From positions 62,001 to 126,000 of the forward strand of contig JAUIAV010000010.1 of the NCBI GenBank assembly GCA_030425195.1: a stretch of 64,000 nucleotides of DNA, in the 5' to 3' direction. The notes beneath the pieces are model-generated. The model was not told the DNA's origin and made no database searches. It worked only from the letters and a program-made list of their open reading frames with translations. The position numbers and the translations under genes are program-made. The number at the start of each line of letters is the position of its first letter. The stretch's first letter is position 1. This document shows, piece by piece, positions 21,883-30,537 of this stretch. Source of the stretch: Gammaproteobacteria bacterium. GTDB lineage: Bacteria; Pseudomonadota; Gammaproteobacteria; Pseudomonadales; Azotimanducaceae.

Positions 21883-22376
21883 TCGCCGCCCTCCTCGCGG
21901 ATCGTCAGGAAGGCTCGCCGGATGCTGCACACACCCTGCAGCAGCAGGCCGGCACACATGACGGGGATCAGGGTCTTGATCAGGAAGATGGCCGGAATGC
22001 CGCCGACTTCCGGTGATCCCTCCAGGATCCGCCAGGAGGCGCTCACGTAGGGCAGAGACTGCCAGAAGAGCGTCAGGGTCACGGGCATGAGGAAGAGGAG
22101 GTGTCCGGTCAGATCGATCCAGGCCCGCCGCCGGGGTGAAAGGCGCCCGTAGATCACGTCCACCCGCACATGACCGTCGTTCTTCAGCACCCAGGGGATG
22201 CCGAGCATGAAGGCGATCGCGTGCAGATAGAGCACGCTTTCCTGCAGCGCCGTGGCGCCGAAGTCGAAACCGTAGCGCAGGACGACGATGCCGAAGGTGA
22301 TCAACGCCATCACGAGCGTCAGCCAGGCCGCCGCCGTGCCCGTCCGCTCGATGAGGTGCTCGATCTGGCTCGTCAG
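21879..22376 (-). CDS. dctQ: TRAP transporter small permease subunit (DctQ family), probable CTG start
   Basis: Four-helix membrane subunit that pairs with DctM. With GTG at 22313 the protein would be 144 residues and lose half of helix 1. The frame stays open upstream and encodes SQIEHLIERTGTAAAWLTLV, which looks like a normal DctQ N-terminus. No ATG, GTG or TTG exists there; the only candidate is CTG at 22376, overlapping the ubiA stop as CTGA, giving 165 residues. The rest has VVLRYGF, QESVLYLHAIAFMLG and the loop DGHVRVDVIYGRLSPRRRAW, all family traits. The CTG start is inferred; gene identity is firm. Confidence 0.85.
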   Translation of the reverse strand: MTSQIEHLIERTGTAAAWLTLVMALITFGIVVLRYGFDFGATALQESVLYLHAIAFMLGIPWVLKNDGHVRVDVIYGRLSPRRRAWIDLTGHLLFLMPVTLTLFWQSLPYVSASWRILEGSPEVGGIPAIFLIKTLIPVMCAGLLLQGVCSIRRAFLTIREEGGD

Positions 22377-23317
22377 AGCGTGAGCCCGAAGAAGCGCATG
22401 CCGGCCAGATGCGGCAGAAGACTGAGCTCCACCACGGCGCCGGAAAACAGAGAAAAACCGACCCAGACGTTGTTCCGGAAGGCCTGGAAGCAGCCGTCAC
22501 GTTCACGGTGCCGGATGAGGACGTGCTGGTAGGCGAATAATCCGGCCGCTGCCAGGATGCCCAGCTGGAACGCCCCTCTCGCCTCGATCACCTGGGCCAG
22601 GAGATAAAGGGAAATGAGCGTCACACTCTGAAGCAGCGCGATCATGAGCCGATCCTGGGCGCCGAACAGGATGGCCGTGGATTTCACCCCGATCCTGAGA
22701 TCGTCCTCCCGGTCGACCATGGCGTACATGGTGTCGTAGGCGACGATCCAGGTCAGGCTGGCAATGAACAGCAGCCAGGCATCGATGGGCAGCTCGCCGC
22801 GCACGGCGGCGTAGGCCATCACCAGACCCCAGCTGAAGGCTGCGCCCAGAAAGGCCTGGGGCAGGTAGGTCCACCGTTTCATGAACGGATAGAGGGTGGC
22901 GATGGCGAGACCGGCCACGGCGAGCCAGCGGGTCAGAGGATTGAGGAACAGCAGCAGGCTGCCCGAAAGCGCGGCCAGCCCGAAGAACAGCCAGACCGCC
23001 CGGGTGGTGCTGATTTCGCCGGTTGCCAGCGGCCGCTGTGAAGTACGGCGCACATGGCCGTCGATCCGACGGTCCGCGATATCGTTGATGACGCAGCCGG
23101 CCGAGCGCATCAGCCAGGTGCCCAGGGTGAAGATCAGCAGCAGGTGAACGGGCGGCAGCCCTTCGGCCGCGAGCCACAGGGCCGCCAGGGTCGGCCAGAG
23201 CAGCAGCAGCGTGCCGACCGGCCGGTCGACGCGCATCAGGGCGATATAGGGGCGGAGCACCTCCCGCATGGGAGGGGGCGGATCGATGTCCGGGATGCCT
23301 TGAATGCCGGCTTTCAA
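22373..23317 (-). CDS. ubiA: 4-hydroxybenzoate polyprenyltransferase UbiA
   Basis: Attaches the prenyl tail to 4-hydroxybenzoate in ubiquinone synthesis; integral membrane protein with about nine helices. 314 residues. Both Asp-rich motifs are present: NDIADRRID at about residues 78-86 and YDTMYAMVDREDD at about 196-208. LMRVDRPVGTLLLLWPTLAALWLA is the family N-terminus. It stands at the head of a minus-strand series with dctQ, dctM and the amidohydrolase; the overlap with dctQ suggests readthrough of transcription. No ubiC (chorismate lyase) is next to it. Confidence 0.96.
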   Translation of the reverse strand: MKAGIQGIPDIDPPPPMREVLRPYIALMRVDRPVGTLLLLWPTLAALWLAAEGLPPVHLLLIFTLGTWLMRSAGCVINDIADRRIDGHVRRTSQRPLATGEISTTRAVWLFFGLAALSGSLLLFLNPLTRWLAVAGLAIATLYPFMKRWTYLPQAFLGAAFSWGLVMAYAAVRGELPIDAWLLFIASLTWIVAYDTMYAMVDREDDLRIGVKSTAILFGAQDRLMIALLQSVTLISLYLLAQVIEARGAFQLGILAAAGLFAYQHVLIRHRERDGCFQAFRNNVWVGFSLFSGAVVELSLLPHLAGMRFFGLTL

Positions 23318-23410
23318 CGTTGGACCTTAGTCGTGTGCGCCTGAACGCTTTCGGGCGGGCCGAAGGCGGCCATCTTAGCGGAAAGCGGGGTGGAGGACAG
23401 CGCTATCCAA

Positions 23411-23439
23411 TTGATTTTTCTGGGTCGGGCAAGTAGTTT
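23411..23439 (+). promoter_or_regulatory. Candidate promoter for rubredoxin
   Basis: TTGATT (23411-23416), 17 bases, TAGTTT (23434-23439), ending 38 bases before the rubredoxin start in the 160-base divergent gap with ubiA. The -10 is weak, so the call is tentative. No other structure was recognised in this gap. Confidence 0.4.
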
Positions 23440-23477
23440 ACGCGCCTTGTTCAGGGCCGGGTTCCGGGTGAAAACAA

Positions 23478-23645
23478 ATGCGTAAGTGGCAGTGCATCGT
23501 CTGCGGGTGGATCTACGACGAAGCGGAGGGGTGCGAAGAAGAGAACATCGCGCCCGGTACCCGCTGGGAAGACGTGCCGGAAGACTTCGTCTGCCCCGAG
23601 TGCGGTGTGAGCAAGGAAGACTTCGAGATGATCGAGGTAGGCTGA
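23478..23645 (+). CDS. rubA: Rubredoxin
   Basis: Small iron-sulfur electron carrier with one Fe(Cys)4 site; in related bacteria it serves alkane hydroxylases or oxygen defence. 55 residues, too short for many gene finders. Both metal-binding pairs are present: CIVCGWIYDE (Cys6, Cys9) and CPECGVSKEDF (Cys39, Cys42). The middle part shows APGTRWEDVPEDFVCPEC as in the family. An extra Cys lies in the loop EGCEEEN, which is unusual. A symporter gene follows 37 bases later. Confidence 0.95.
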   Translation: MRKWQCIVCGWIYDEAEGCEEENIAPGTRWEDVPEDFVCPECGVSKEDFEMIEVG

Positions 23646-23682
23646 TCCTGTCTCAGGATAATTACACGAGCGGGAGCGGGTC

Positions 23683-24960
23683 ATGAACCTCACCGTGCGT
23701 ATCCTCATCGGCATGATCGCGGGCCTCATGCTCGGCATGATCATTCAGCTGAGTGGTGTGGCCGACGACAGCTGGATCCAGGTCTACCTGGTGCAGGGCC
23801 TGCTCGACGCCGGCGGCCAGATCTTCATCGCCAGTCTCAAGCTCATGGTGGTCCCGCTGGTATTCGTCTCCCTGGTCTGCGGTGCGGCGAGTCTGGGCGG
23901 GCACGGCAACATGGGCCGGGTGGGTGGCAAGACCATTGCTCTGTACCTGCTCACTACCGGCATCGCCATCAGCATCGCCCTCATGCTGGCGCTGGTGATC
24001 GCGCCGGGTGAAGGTGCGTCGGGCGTGGACATCACCCCCACGGACTTCGTGCCGAACGAGCCGGCGAGCATCAAAGACACCATCGTCTCCATCTTTCCGA
24101 CCAATCCGATCGCCGCCATGGCGGACGGCAGAATGCTGCAGGTCATCGTGTTCGCGCTGCTGCTCGGGATCGCTCTGTCCCGTTCGGGCGAAGCCGGTGC
24201 ACGGATCAACGCCATCTTCGACGATCTGAACGCGATTCTGATGAAGCTGATCACCATGCTGATCTCGCTGGCGCCTTACGGCGTGTTCTGCCTGATGGCG
24301 GTGCTGTTCACCAAGGTGGGCTGGGCGGAAATCGGCAAGCTTGCCGCTTATTTCGGCACCGTGGTGCTGGCCCTCGTCCTCCACGCGAGCCTCGTCTATC
24401 CGGCGTTGCTGACACTGCTGGCGAGAATCAATCCCGTCCGCTTCGTCGGCAAGATGCGTGAACCCATGCTGGTAGCGTTCTCCACATCATCGAGCGGCGC
24501 TACCCTGCCCGTCACCCTGCGCACGGTGGAGCAGCGAGTCGGCGTGAAAAACGAGGTAGCCGCCTTCGCCGTACCGCTGGGTGCGACCATCAACATGGAC
24601 GGCACGGCGATCATGCAGGGTGTCGCCACGGTCTTCATCGCCCAGTTCTACGTGATCGATCTGACCCTCGCGGACTATCTGATGGTGATCCTCACGGCGA
24701 CCCTAGCCTCCATCGGAACGGCAGGCGTGCCGGGCGTCGGTCTGATCATGCTGGCCATGGTCCTCAATCAGGTCGGCCTGCCGGTGGAGGGCATCGGACT
24801 CATCATCGGCATCGATCGTCTGCTCGACATGCTCCGGACCTCGGTGAACGTCCTGGGAGACGGGACCGTTGCGACCATCGTTGCCCGGTCTGAGGACGAT
24901 CTGGATATGGCCGTCTTCGAAGATCCGGATGCCGGCCGGGTGGTTCCAGAGCACCACTGA
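23683..24960 (+). CDS. Dicarboxylate/amino acid:cation symporter (DAACS family)
   Basis: Secondary transporter of the GltP/DctA family that takes up C4-dicarboxylates or acidic amino acids with protons or sodium. 425 residues, eight membrane helices and two re-entrant loops. Diagnostic motifs: the serine-rich FSTSSSGATLP loop at about residues 266-276, GATINMDGTAIMQG at about 304-317 and TLASIGTAGVPG in the second hairpin. The residues that separate aspartate/glutamate from succinate carriers cannot be judged safely, so the substrate is left open. It probably shares a transcript with rubredoxin. Confidence 0.93.
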   Translation: MNLTVRILIGMIAGLMLGMIIQLSGVADDSWIQVYLVQGLLDAGGQIFIASLKLMVVPLVFVSLVCGAASLGGHGNMGRVGGKTIALYLLTTGIAISIALMLALVIAPGEGASGVDITPTDFVPNEPASIKDTIVSIFPTNPIAAMADGRMLQVIVFALLLGIALSRSGEAGARINAIFDDLNAILMKLITMLISLAPYGVFCLMAVLFTKVGWAEIGKLAAYFGTVVLALVLHASLVYPALLTLLARINPVRFVGKMREPMLVAFSTSSSGATLPVTLRTVEQRVGVKNEVAAFAVPLGATINMDGTAIMQGVATVFIAQFYVIDLTLADYLMVILTATLASIGTAGVPGVGLIMLAMVLNQVGLPVEGIGLIIGIDRLLDMLRTSVNVLGDGTVATIVARSEDDLDMAVFEDPDAGRVVPEHH

Positions 24961-24971
24961 TCGCCTCGCGC

Positions 24972-26981
24972 TCAGACGCCGGCGTGTCCCGAGTCCGCGG
25001 GGGCCCAGATTGCCAGCAACCGGTTGGCGGTTTCCGGATCGGAGCTCAGCAATGCATCGCCGCGGCGGATCACCTCGGGCATCAGGTGGGCGTGGGTTCT
25101 GAGGTCCGCGATCCTGAACTGCTGTTCCCCCGTCTGCCGGGTACCGAGCAGATCGCCGGGGCCACGGATCTGCAGATCCTCTTCCGCGATCCGGAATCCG
25201 TCCTGACTGTCCCGGATCACGGATAGCCGGCGGCGGCCGGTCTCCGACAGCGGGGTTGCGTAGAGCAGGACGCAATAGGAAGCGTGAGCACCCCGTCCGA
25301 CCCGGCCGCGAAGCTGATGCAGCTGCGCCAGGCCCATCCGTTCCGGGTTTTCGATCACCATCAGCGTGGCATTCGGCACATCGACGCCCACCTCCACTAC
25401 CGTGGTGGCCAGCAGCAACTGAATTCGTCCCGCTTTGAATTCGGCCATCACCCGGGCTTTTTCGTCGCTTTTCATCCGGCCGTGCAGCACGCCCACCGAC
25501 ATGCCCGGCAGCGCAGACTCCAGCACCGGCAGGGTTTCTTCGACCGAGGCAGCTTCGAGCGCCTCGGACGCTTCGATCAGCGGACAGACCCAGTAGGCCT
25601 GCCGGCCGGCGGCAAGTTCGCCGGCGAGATGGGCGATCACTTCCTCGCGGCGCTCGTCCGCCACCGTCGTGGTGGTGATGGGCTGGCGCCCGGCCGGAAG
25701 CTCATCCAGGGTAGAGACGTCCATGTCCGCATAGAGCGCCATGGTCAGCGTTCGCGGAATCGGAGTGGCCGTCATCACCAGCTGGTGCGGGAGGCGGCCT
25801 TTGTCCTTCAGCGCCATGCGCTGATGCACGCCGAACCGGTGCTGCTCATCCACCACCGTCAACGCCAGTTGGCGAAAGGCCACGGAGTTCTGGAACAGCG
25901 CATGGGTGCCCACGGCCACCAGCGCTTCACCCGACTCGATGGCTTCACTCACCCGCCGGCGCTCCGCGGCACTCTGGGAGCCGGTCAGCAGCACCACGGA
26001 GATCCCGAGTGGTTCGAGCCAGCCCGTGAAGTTCAGGTAGTGCTGTTCCGCCAGGATTTCCGTGGGTGCCATGAGTGCAGTCTGGGCGCCGTGCTCGGCC
26101 GCGCGGATGGCGGCGAAGGCGGCAATGACCGTCTTCCCTGAGCCCACGTCTCCCTGCACCAGCCTCAGCATGGGGACCTCGCGGCTGAGGTCTTCGAGCA
26201 CCTCCGTGGTCACCCGGCGCTGAGCACCGGTCAGCCGGAAACCCAGGTGCTTCAGAAGCTCCCGGCCCAGGTGTTCGGCCTGGGGCAGCGCCAGGGTGCG
26301 GTGCCCGGTCCGATCGGACTGCCGGTGGCGCATGACCAGGTAGTAGGCCGTCAGCTCGTCGAGGGCGATCCGGGCCTGAACATCGGCAATGTCCTCCGCC
26401 GTGGCCTGGGCAGGCGGCCGATGCAACCAGCGGAGATCCGAATAGGGCGTGCCGTCGTCCTCGGGCCAGTCCATGCCGAGCAGCTGCTCCGTCAGCGTGC
26501 GCAGGCGCCCCTGTCCCAGTCCGCGGGTGGTGGGGTAAACGGGGGTGAGCTCCGGTTCGGGCGGCGGTGGGGCATCCCGGTGCGTCCGGTACTCGGGATG
26601 GATCATCTCGAGGCCTTCCCGCGAGAGCCGCACCTGTCCGAATGCCTGCACGTACATGCCGGCCTTCAATGCATTCTGCTGGGCCCTGGAAAAATAGAAG
26701 AAGCGCAGCTTCAGATAGCCGGTCTGATCCTCCAGCGTGACGACCAGGCTGCGGCGTCGACCGTAAGCGAGCCGGGCGTCCACGATCTGGCCCTGAACGA
26801 GACCCTCCTGCTCCGGCACGAGCGAAGACAGGCTGACCACGCGGGAGCGGTCCTGATAGCGCAGTGGCAGGTGCAGGAGCAGATCCAGGAGCCGGTGAAC
26901 GCCGAGACGCGCCAGTTTCTCTTCGAGACCGGGCCCCACCCCCTTCAGGGTGGTGACCCCCGCACCCGGATTCGCCGACAC
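24972..26981 (-). CDS. recG: ATP-dependent DNA helicase RecG
   Basis: Remodels stalled replication forks and branched DNA. With GTG at 26981 it has 669 residues (E. coli 693). N-terminal wedge domain begins with VTTLKGVGPGLEEKLARLG; the helicase part has GDVGSGKTVIA, PTEILAEQHYLNF, VVDEQHRFGVHQR (motif II DEQH), TATPIPRTL and LHQLRGRVGRG. The GTG start is chosen because a longer frame from 27059 runs back through the end of ridA and adds 26 residues unlike RecG. ridA lies immediately upstream, 10 bases apart. Confidence 0.95.
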   Translation of the reverse strand: MSANPGAGVTTLKGVGPGLEEKLARLGVHRLLDLLLHLPLRYQDRSRVVSLSSLVPEQEGLVQGQIVDARLAYGRRRSLVVTLEDQTGYLKLRFFYFSRAQQNALKAGMYVQAFGQVRLSREGLEMIHPEYRTHRDAPPPPEPELTPVYPTTRGLGQGRLRTLTEQLLGMDWPEDDGTPYSDLRWLHRPPAQATAEDIADVQARIALDELTAYYLVMRHRQSDRTGHRTLALPQAEHLGRELLKHLGFRLTGAQRRVTTEVLEDLSREVPMLRLVQGDVGSGKTVIAAFAAIRAAEHGAQTALMAPTEILAEQHYLNFTGWLEPLGISVVLLTGSQSAAERRRVSEAIESGEALVAVGTHALFQNSVAFRQLALTVVDEQHRFGVHQRMALKDKGRLPHQLVMTATPIPRTLTMALYADMDVSTLDELPAGRQPITTTTVADERREEVIAHLAGELAAGRQAYWVCPLIEASEALEAASVEETLPVLESALPGMSVGVLHGRMKSDEKARVMAEFKAGRIQLLLATTVVEVGVDVPNATLMVIENPERMGLAQLHQLRGRVGRGAHASYCVLLYATPLSETGRRRLSVIRDSQDGFRIAEEDLQIRGPGDLLGTRQTGEQQFRIADLRTHAHLMPEVIRRGDALLSSDPETANRLLAIWAPADSGHAGV

Positions 26982-26991
26982 GGCGGACAGA

Positions 26992-27381
26992 TCAGCCGGG
27001 CAGCACCATGATGCCCTCGATTTCCACGGCGGCACCCCGCGGCAGTTGAGAGACACCAATCGCGGCTCTGGCGGGATAGGGCTCGTCCACGTGTTCGGCC
27101 ATGACTTCGTTGACGGTGGCGAAGTCGCCGAGATCGGTGAGGTAGACGGTGAGCTTGACCAGGTCTTCCAGCCCGCCGCCCGCCGCCTCGGCCACCGCCG
27201 CCAGATTCCGGAAGACCTGCCGGGTCTGCTCGGCGACGTCCGTCGAGACCAGCTCCATGGATTCCGGGTCCAGCGGAATCTGGCCCGAAAGAAAAACGAG
27301 ACCGGCGCCGGGCACGGCGACGGCCTGGGAATAGGTGCCGATGGCGGCCGGTGCCGCCGGTGTGCTGATGGGTCGCTTCAT
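26992..27381 (-). CDS. ridA: Reactive intermediate deaminase RidA
   Basis: Hydrolyses reactive enamine/imine products of PLP enzymes such as threonine dehydratase; homotrimer in the cytoplasm. 129 residues. Family signature segments: AIGTYSQAV near the N-terminus, VFLSGQIPLDP, and the active-site Arg in YPARAAIGVSQLPRGAAVEIEGI. Between spoT and recG, as in Pseudomonas. Confidence 0.96.
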   Translation of the reverse strand: MKRPISTPAAPAAIGTYSQAVAVPGAGLVFLSGQIPLDPESMELVSTDVAEQTRQVFRNLAAVAEAAGGGLEDLVKLTVYLTDLGDFATVNEVMAEHVDEPYPARAAIGVSQLPRGAAVEIEGIMVLPG

Positions 27382-27412
27382 GTGCGCTCCGCTGTGCGAA
27401 TGATCGGGATGG

Positions 27413-29767
27413 TCAGCTGCCCAGCCGGGAGATGCTGATCACGCTGGGCAGGTTCCTCAGACGGCGGATGGCCCGGGCCAGATGGGTCCGATCCCGTACC
27501 CCGAGGCGCGCGATCACCGTGGTGACCTCGGCGCTGCGTTCTTCCACGTGGATGTTCTCCACCCCGGCGTCCACCTCTGCAATGGTGCTCGCGAGCTCGG
27601 CGATGATGCCTTTCTGGCGGTTCACCTGCAGCCGCAGCGTGGTGAGGAACTCGTTTTCACGGGTGGCCGCCCAGTGGGCGGGGATGATCTCCTTGGCGCC
27701 GCGGCGGCGGCGGATCTCCACCATGTTGGGACAGGTTTCCACGTGGACGACGAAACCCTTGCCGGGAGTCATGTGCCCGACGATGGCATCTCCCGGCACC
27801 GGACCACAGCAGCGGCCGTAGTTCACCACCAGGCCTTCGCCGCCGCGGATGGCGACCGGACCGCCGGACTCCACCGGCACGCCCTCGAAATCCGGGTCGT
27901 CCTCGGCCAGCAGACGCTGGGCCACGGCGTAGCTCATGAGCGTGCCGTTGCCGATGGCGGCAAGCACCTCGTCGAGACGCCGCACGCCGAACTCCTTGAA
28001 CACCCGGCGCAGGCGCCGGAAGTCCAGATCGTTGATGGACTTGTTGCCACCGGCAAGGGACCGGTTCAGCAGCTGACGGCCGAAGGCGATGGACTGTGAA
28101 TCCTGCTGGGTCTTGAGAGCCTGGCGGATGCCCGTTCTCGCCTTCGACGACACCACGAAGGTCAGCCAGTCCGGATTGGGGCGTGCTTCCTCCGAGGTGA
28201 TGATCTCCACGGACTGTCCGGACTGCAGCTGCTGAGACAGCGGTGCCAGATTCCGATCCACCCGGCAGGCGACGCAGCGGTTGCCCACATCCGTGTGCAC
28301 GGCATAGGCGAAATCCACCGGGCAGGAGCCCCGGGGCAGCTCCAGGATCTGACCTTTGGGCGTGAAGACGTAGACCTCGTCGGGGAACAGATCGATCTTC
28401 AGGCTCTCGACGAATTCCATGGGGTTTCCCGCGCGCTGCTGGAGATCCAGGAGATCGCGCACCCACTGCCGGGCCCGCTGCTGGCTCGATGCGAAGGAAT
28501 CCTCCTCGGACTTGTACAGCCAGTGGCCTGCGATGCCGTTCTCGGCCACCTGATCCATGTGCTCCGTGCGGATCTGCACTTCGATGGGCACGCCGTGCAT
28601 GCCGAAGAGGGTGGTATGGAGGGACTGATAGCCGTTTGCCTTGGGAATGGCGATGTAGTCCTTGAACCGTCCCGCAACGGGCTTGTATAGATTGTGCACG
28701 ATGCCCAGTGCCCGGTAGCAGTCGTCCGGCTGTTCCACCACCACCCGGAAACCGAACACGTCCATGATCTCGGAGAAGGACTTGTGCTGGGTCTTCATCT
28801 TCCGGTAGATGGAGTAGAGGTGCTTCTCCCGGCCGTGCACGGAAGCCTTCAGACCTTCCGCCGTGAGAGCCGATTCGATGGACCGGCGCAGGTCTTCCAT
28901 CAGCTCCTTGCGGTTGCCCCGGGCGGCGCGAACGGCTTCGCTGATCCGGTCGGCGCGCAGCGGGTAGAGGGCGGCAAAGGAGAGCTCCTCGAATTCCACC
29001 TTCACCGAGTGCATGCCGAGCCGGTTGGCAATGGGTGCGTAGAAGTCGAGCGTTTCCCGGGCGATGCGCTTACGCTGCTCCTGGCTCATCACGCCGATGG
29101 TGCGCATGTTGTGCAGGCGGTCGGCGAGCTTGACCATGATGACCCGGATGTCCTTCGCCATGGCCAGGGCCATCTTCTGGAAGTTTTCCGCCTGGGCCTC
29201 CGCCCGGGAGCGGAAGATCTTCGAGAGCTTGGAGACACCGTCGACGATTTCGGCAACGGAAGTGCCGAACCGGTCGCGCAGGGCCTGCTTGCTCGCTTCC
29301 GTGTCTTCGAGCACGTCATGCAGCAGACCGGCGATGATGGTTTCCGGGTCCATCCTGAGACCGGCGAGGATGTTGGCCACGGCGAGCGGATGGGTGATGT
29401 AGGCGTGTCCGGTGCGCCGGGTCTGTCCTTCGTGAGCCGCCTCTGCGTAGGCGTGCGCTTCAGCGATCAGCTGTACCTGATCGTCGGGCAGATAGCTGGC
29501 CGCCAGCTTCGTGAGTTTTCCGATGGTGGCTGGTGAGGCGACCGAGTCCCGCCGGGCGTGCTCGGCGAGGCGATTGACGAAGAAGGAGCCGTCCGGGTTC
29601 TGTCGGGCTTTCAGGTTTTCAGGCGAGCGGCTTCCACGAGTCGTACGGCCACGCACCGACCCGGCATTGCTGGTGTCCGTCTTTCTGGATCTTGCGCCTT
29701 TGTCGCGATCGCGCTGGCGCGGAACCGGTTGTTTAGAAGTCGGACTTGAAGTCGCTTCGCTCGTCAT
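27413..29767 (-). CDS. spoT: Bifunctional (p)ppGpp synthetase/hydrolase SpoT
   Basis: Makes and degrades the alarmone (p)ppGpp. 784 residues, longer than the usual 700. Active HD hydrolase domain with [10 protein letters not shown] near residue 150; synthetase domain with [17 protein letters not shown] near 325 and the RFKD motif typical of bifunctional enzymes (RelA has acidic residues there); TGS domain ([18 protein letters not shown]) near 465; ACT domain at the end. The first 75 or so residues are basic and polar and absent from E. coli SpoT; this segment overlaps the end of rpoZ by 35 bases in another frame. A shorter start is not apparent. Confidence 0.96.
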   Translation of the reverse strand: MTSEATSSPTSKQPVPRQRDRDKGARSRKTDTSNAGSVRGRTTRGSRSPENLKARQNPDGSFFVNRLAEHARRDSVASPATIGKLTKLAASYLPDDQVQLIAEAHAYAEAAHEGQTRRTGHAYITHPLAVANILAGLRMDPETIIAGLLHDVLEDTEASKQALRDRFGTSVAEIVDGVSKLSKIFRSRAEAQAENFQKMALAMAKDIRVIMVKLADRLHNMRTIGVMSQEQRKRIARETLDFYAPIANRLGMHSVKVEFEELSFAALYPLRADRISEAVRAARGNRKELMEDLRRSIESALTAEGLKASVHGREKHLYSIYRKMKTQHKSFSEIMDVFGFRVVVEQPDDCYRALGIVHNLYKPVAGRFKDYIAIPKANGYQSLHTTLFGMHGVPIEVQIRTEHMDQVAENGIAGHWLYKSEEDSFASSQQRARQWVRDLLDLQQRAGNPMEFVESLKIDLFPDEVYVFTPKGQILELPRGSCPVDFAYAVHTDVGNRCVACRVDRNLAPLSQQLQSGQSVEIITSEEARPNPDWLTFVVSSKARTGIRQALKTQQDSQSIAFGRQLLNRSLAGGNKSINDLDFRRLRRVFKEFGVRRLDEVLAAIGNGTLMSYAVAQRLLAEDDPDFEGVPVESGGPVAIRGGEGLVVNYGRCCGPVPGDAIVGHMTPGKGFVVHVETCPNMVEIRRRRGAKEIIPAHWAATRENEFLTTLRLQVNRQKGIIAELASTIAEVDAGVENIHVEERSAEVTTVIARLGVRDRTHLARAIRRLRNLPSVISISRLGS

Positions 29768-30017
29768 CTCCTACGGAGAAGGTGATTTCTACCTCTTCAT
29801 CCTCCGTGGAGGCCTCCTGTGCGTCAAGCATTTCGTGGGAGATGAGACCTTCGGCAATTTCCCGGAGGGCAATGACAGTCGGCTTGTCGTTCTCTTCAGG
29901 GACCAGCGGATCCACACCGTAGCGGCGCATCTGTCTGGCGCGCCGGGTGGCGAGCATGACGAGCTCGAAGCGGTTATCTACGTTTTCGAGGCAATCTTCT
30001 ACGGTGATTCGGGCCAT
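29733..30017 (-). CDS. rpoZ: RNA polymerase subunit omega
   Basis: Helps assemble the beta' subunit into core RNA polymerase and forms part of a ppGpp site. 94 residues (E. coli 91). [20 protein letters not shown] and LATRRARQ are the conserved N-terminal motifs; the acidic C-terminal tail is variable. Followed by spoT with overlap. Between rpoZ and gmk, normally close, there are 520 bases carrying inverted repeats. Confidence 0.96.
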   Translation of the reverse strand: MARITVEDCLENVDNRFELVMLATRRARQMRRYGVDPLVPEENDKPTVIALREIAEGLISHEMLDAQEASTEDEEVEITFSVGDDERSDFKSDF

Positions 30018-30100
30018 TTGGGGGACCTGTGGATTGGCGAGCGCGCGAGTTTACTCGTGGGGTTCGTGGCTGTCCAGATAGGGGTCGTTAGGGTTTCACG

Positions 30101-30244
30101 GACCGGAGACCCCGAGCCTCGACCCTGTCCTAACGGGGACGCTGGGGCGTTGGCGCTCGCGCGCCGCGCCCTCCCATCCCTGTGCCCCGACTGCCCCTTA
30201 TAGGACAGGTAGGACAGGGTCGAGGCTCGGGGGGGCCTCCGGTC
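30101..30244. repeat. Inverted-repeat element 1 (rpoZ-gmk gap)
   Basis: A 22-base perfect arm at 30110-30131 is the reverse complement of 30211-30232. An outer 8-base arm GACCGGAG (30101-30108) pairs with CTCCGGTC (30237-30244) past a small bulge. The inner loop has a hairpin TGGCGC-TCGC-GCGCC (30151-30165) and, five bases on, CTCCCATCCCTG (30171-30182). A small direct duplication (AGGACAGG twice, 30202-30218) lies at the right arm. It looks like a REP/MITE-like palindromic element. Confidence 0.85.
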
Positions 30245-30361
30245 CCTCAATATCCTCCCAAGACTCACAACCATCCCCGGTAGGTGGTGGGGTGACCAGA
30301 GACGTTGATCGTGGAACCACCACCACAGTGCAGACGGTGATTTCCAAGGACGAACTTTGAG

Positions 30362-30503
30362 GGAGGGAGGGGTTCTACGGCGGTTTGCGGGAGACGCTAG
30401 GTCCTGGCGCCTGCGCGCCAAGACCTCCCATCCCTGGGGCGCTCGGCTTCGGCCATCCCTGGCCTCAGACGCTCCCGCAAACCGCCGTAGAACCCCTCCC
30501 TCC
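30362..30503. repeat. Inverted-repeat element 2 (rpoZ-gmk gap)
   Basis: A perfect 32-base arm at 30362-30393 is the reverse complement of 30472-30503, enclosing 78 bases. The loop has hairpin TGGCGC-CTGC-GCGCCA (30405-30420), CTCCCATCCCTG at 30425-30436, and GGCC-ATCCCT-GGCC (30451-30464). The inner core matches element 1 in motif order and exact spacing while the arms differ in sequence. Confidence 0.88.
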
Positions 30504-30537
30504 TTGAAAGGCACAACTTGGGAAACCCCCGGACGGA

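Larger units (their letters stand above)
30018..30537. other. Gene-free interval between rpoZ and gmk
   Basis: 520 bases without a convincing gene; open frames here have no recognisable protein features and run through the hairpin arms. It holds two long inverted repeats described separately. No clear promoter for rpoZ was identified in it. Confidence 0.75.

Noticed and set aside
20521-22506. A single 661-codon frame covering dctM plus dctQ
   Set aside because: The part upstream of 21882 is dctQ read in a wrong frame; DctM homology begins only at the dctQ stop.
27540-27760. Near-matches to ParB parS (TTCCACGTGGA at 27545 and TTTCCACGTGGAC at 27737)
   Set aside because: Both match only about 12 of 16 consensus positions and lie inside spoT codons; similar chance matches occur elsewhere (for example 4944). 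No full parS was seen.
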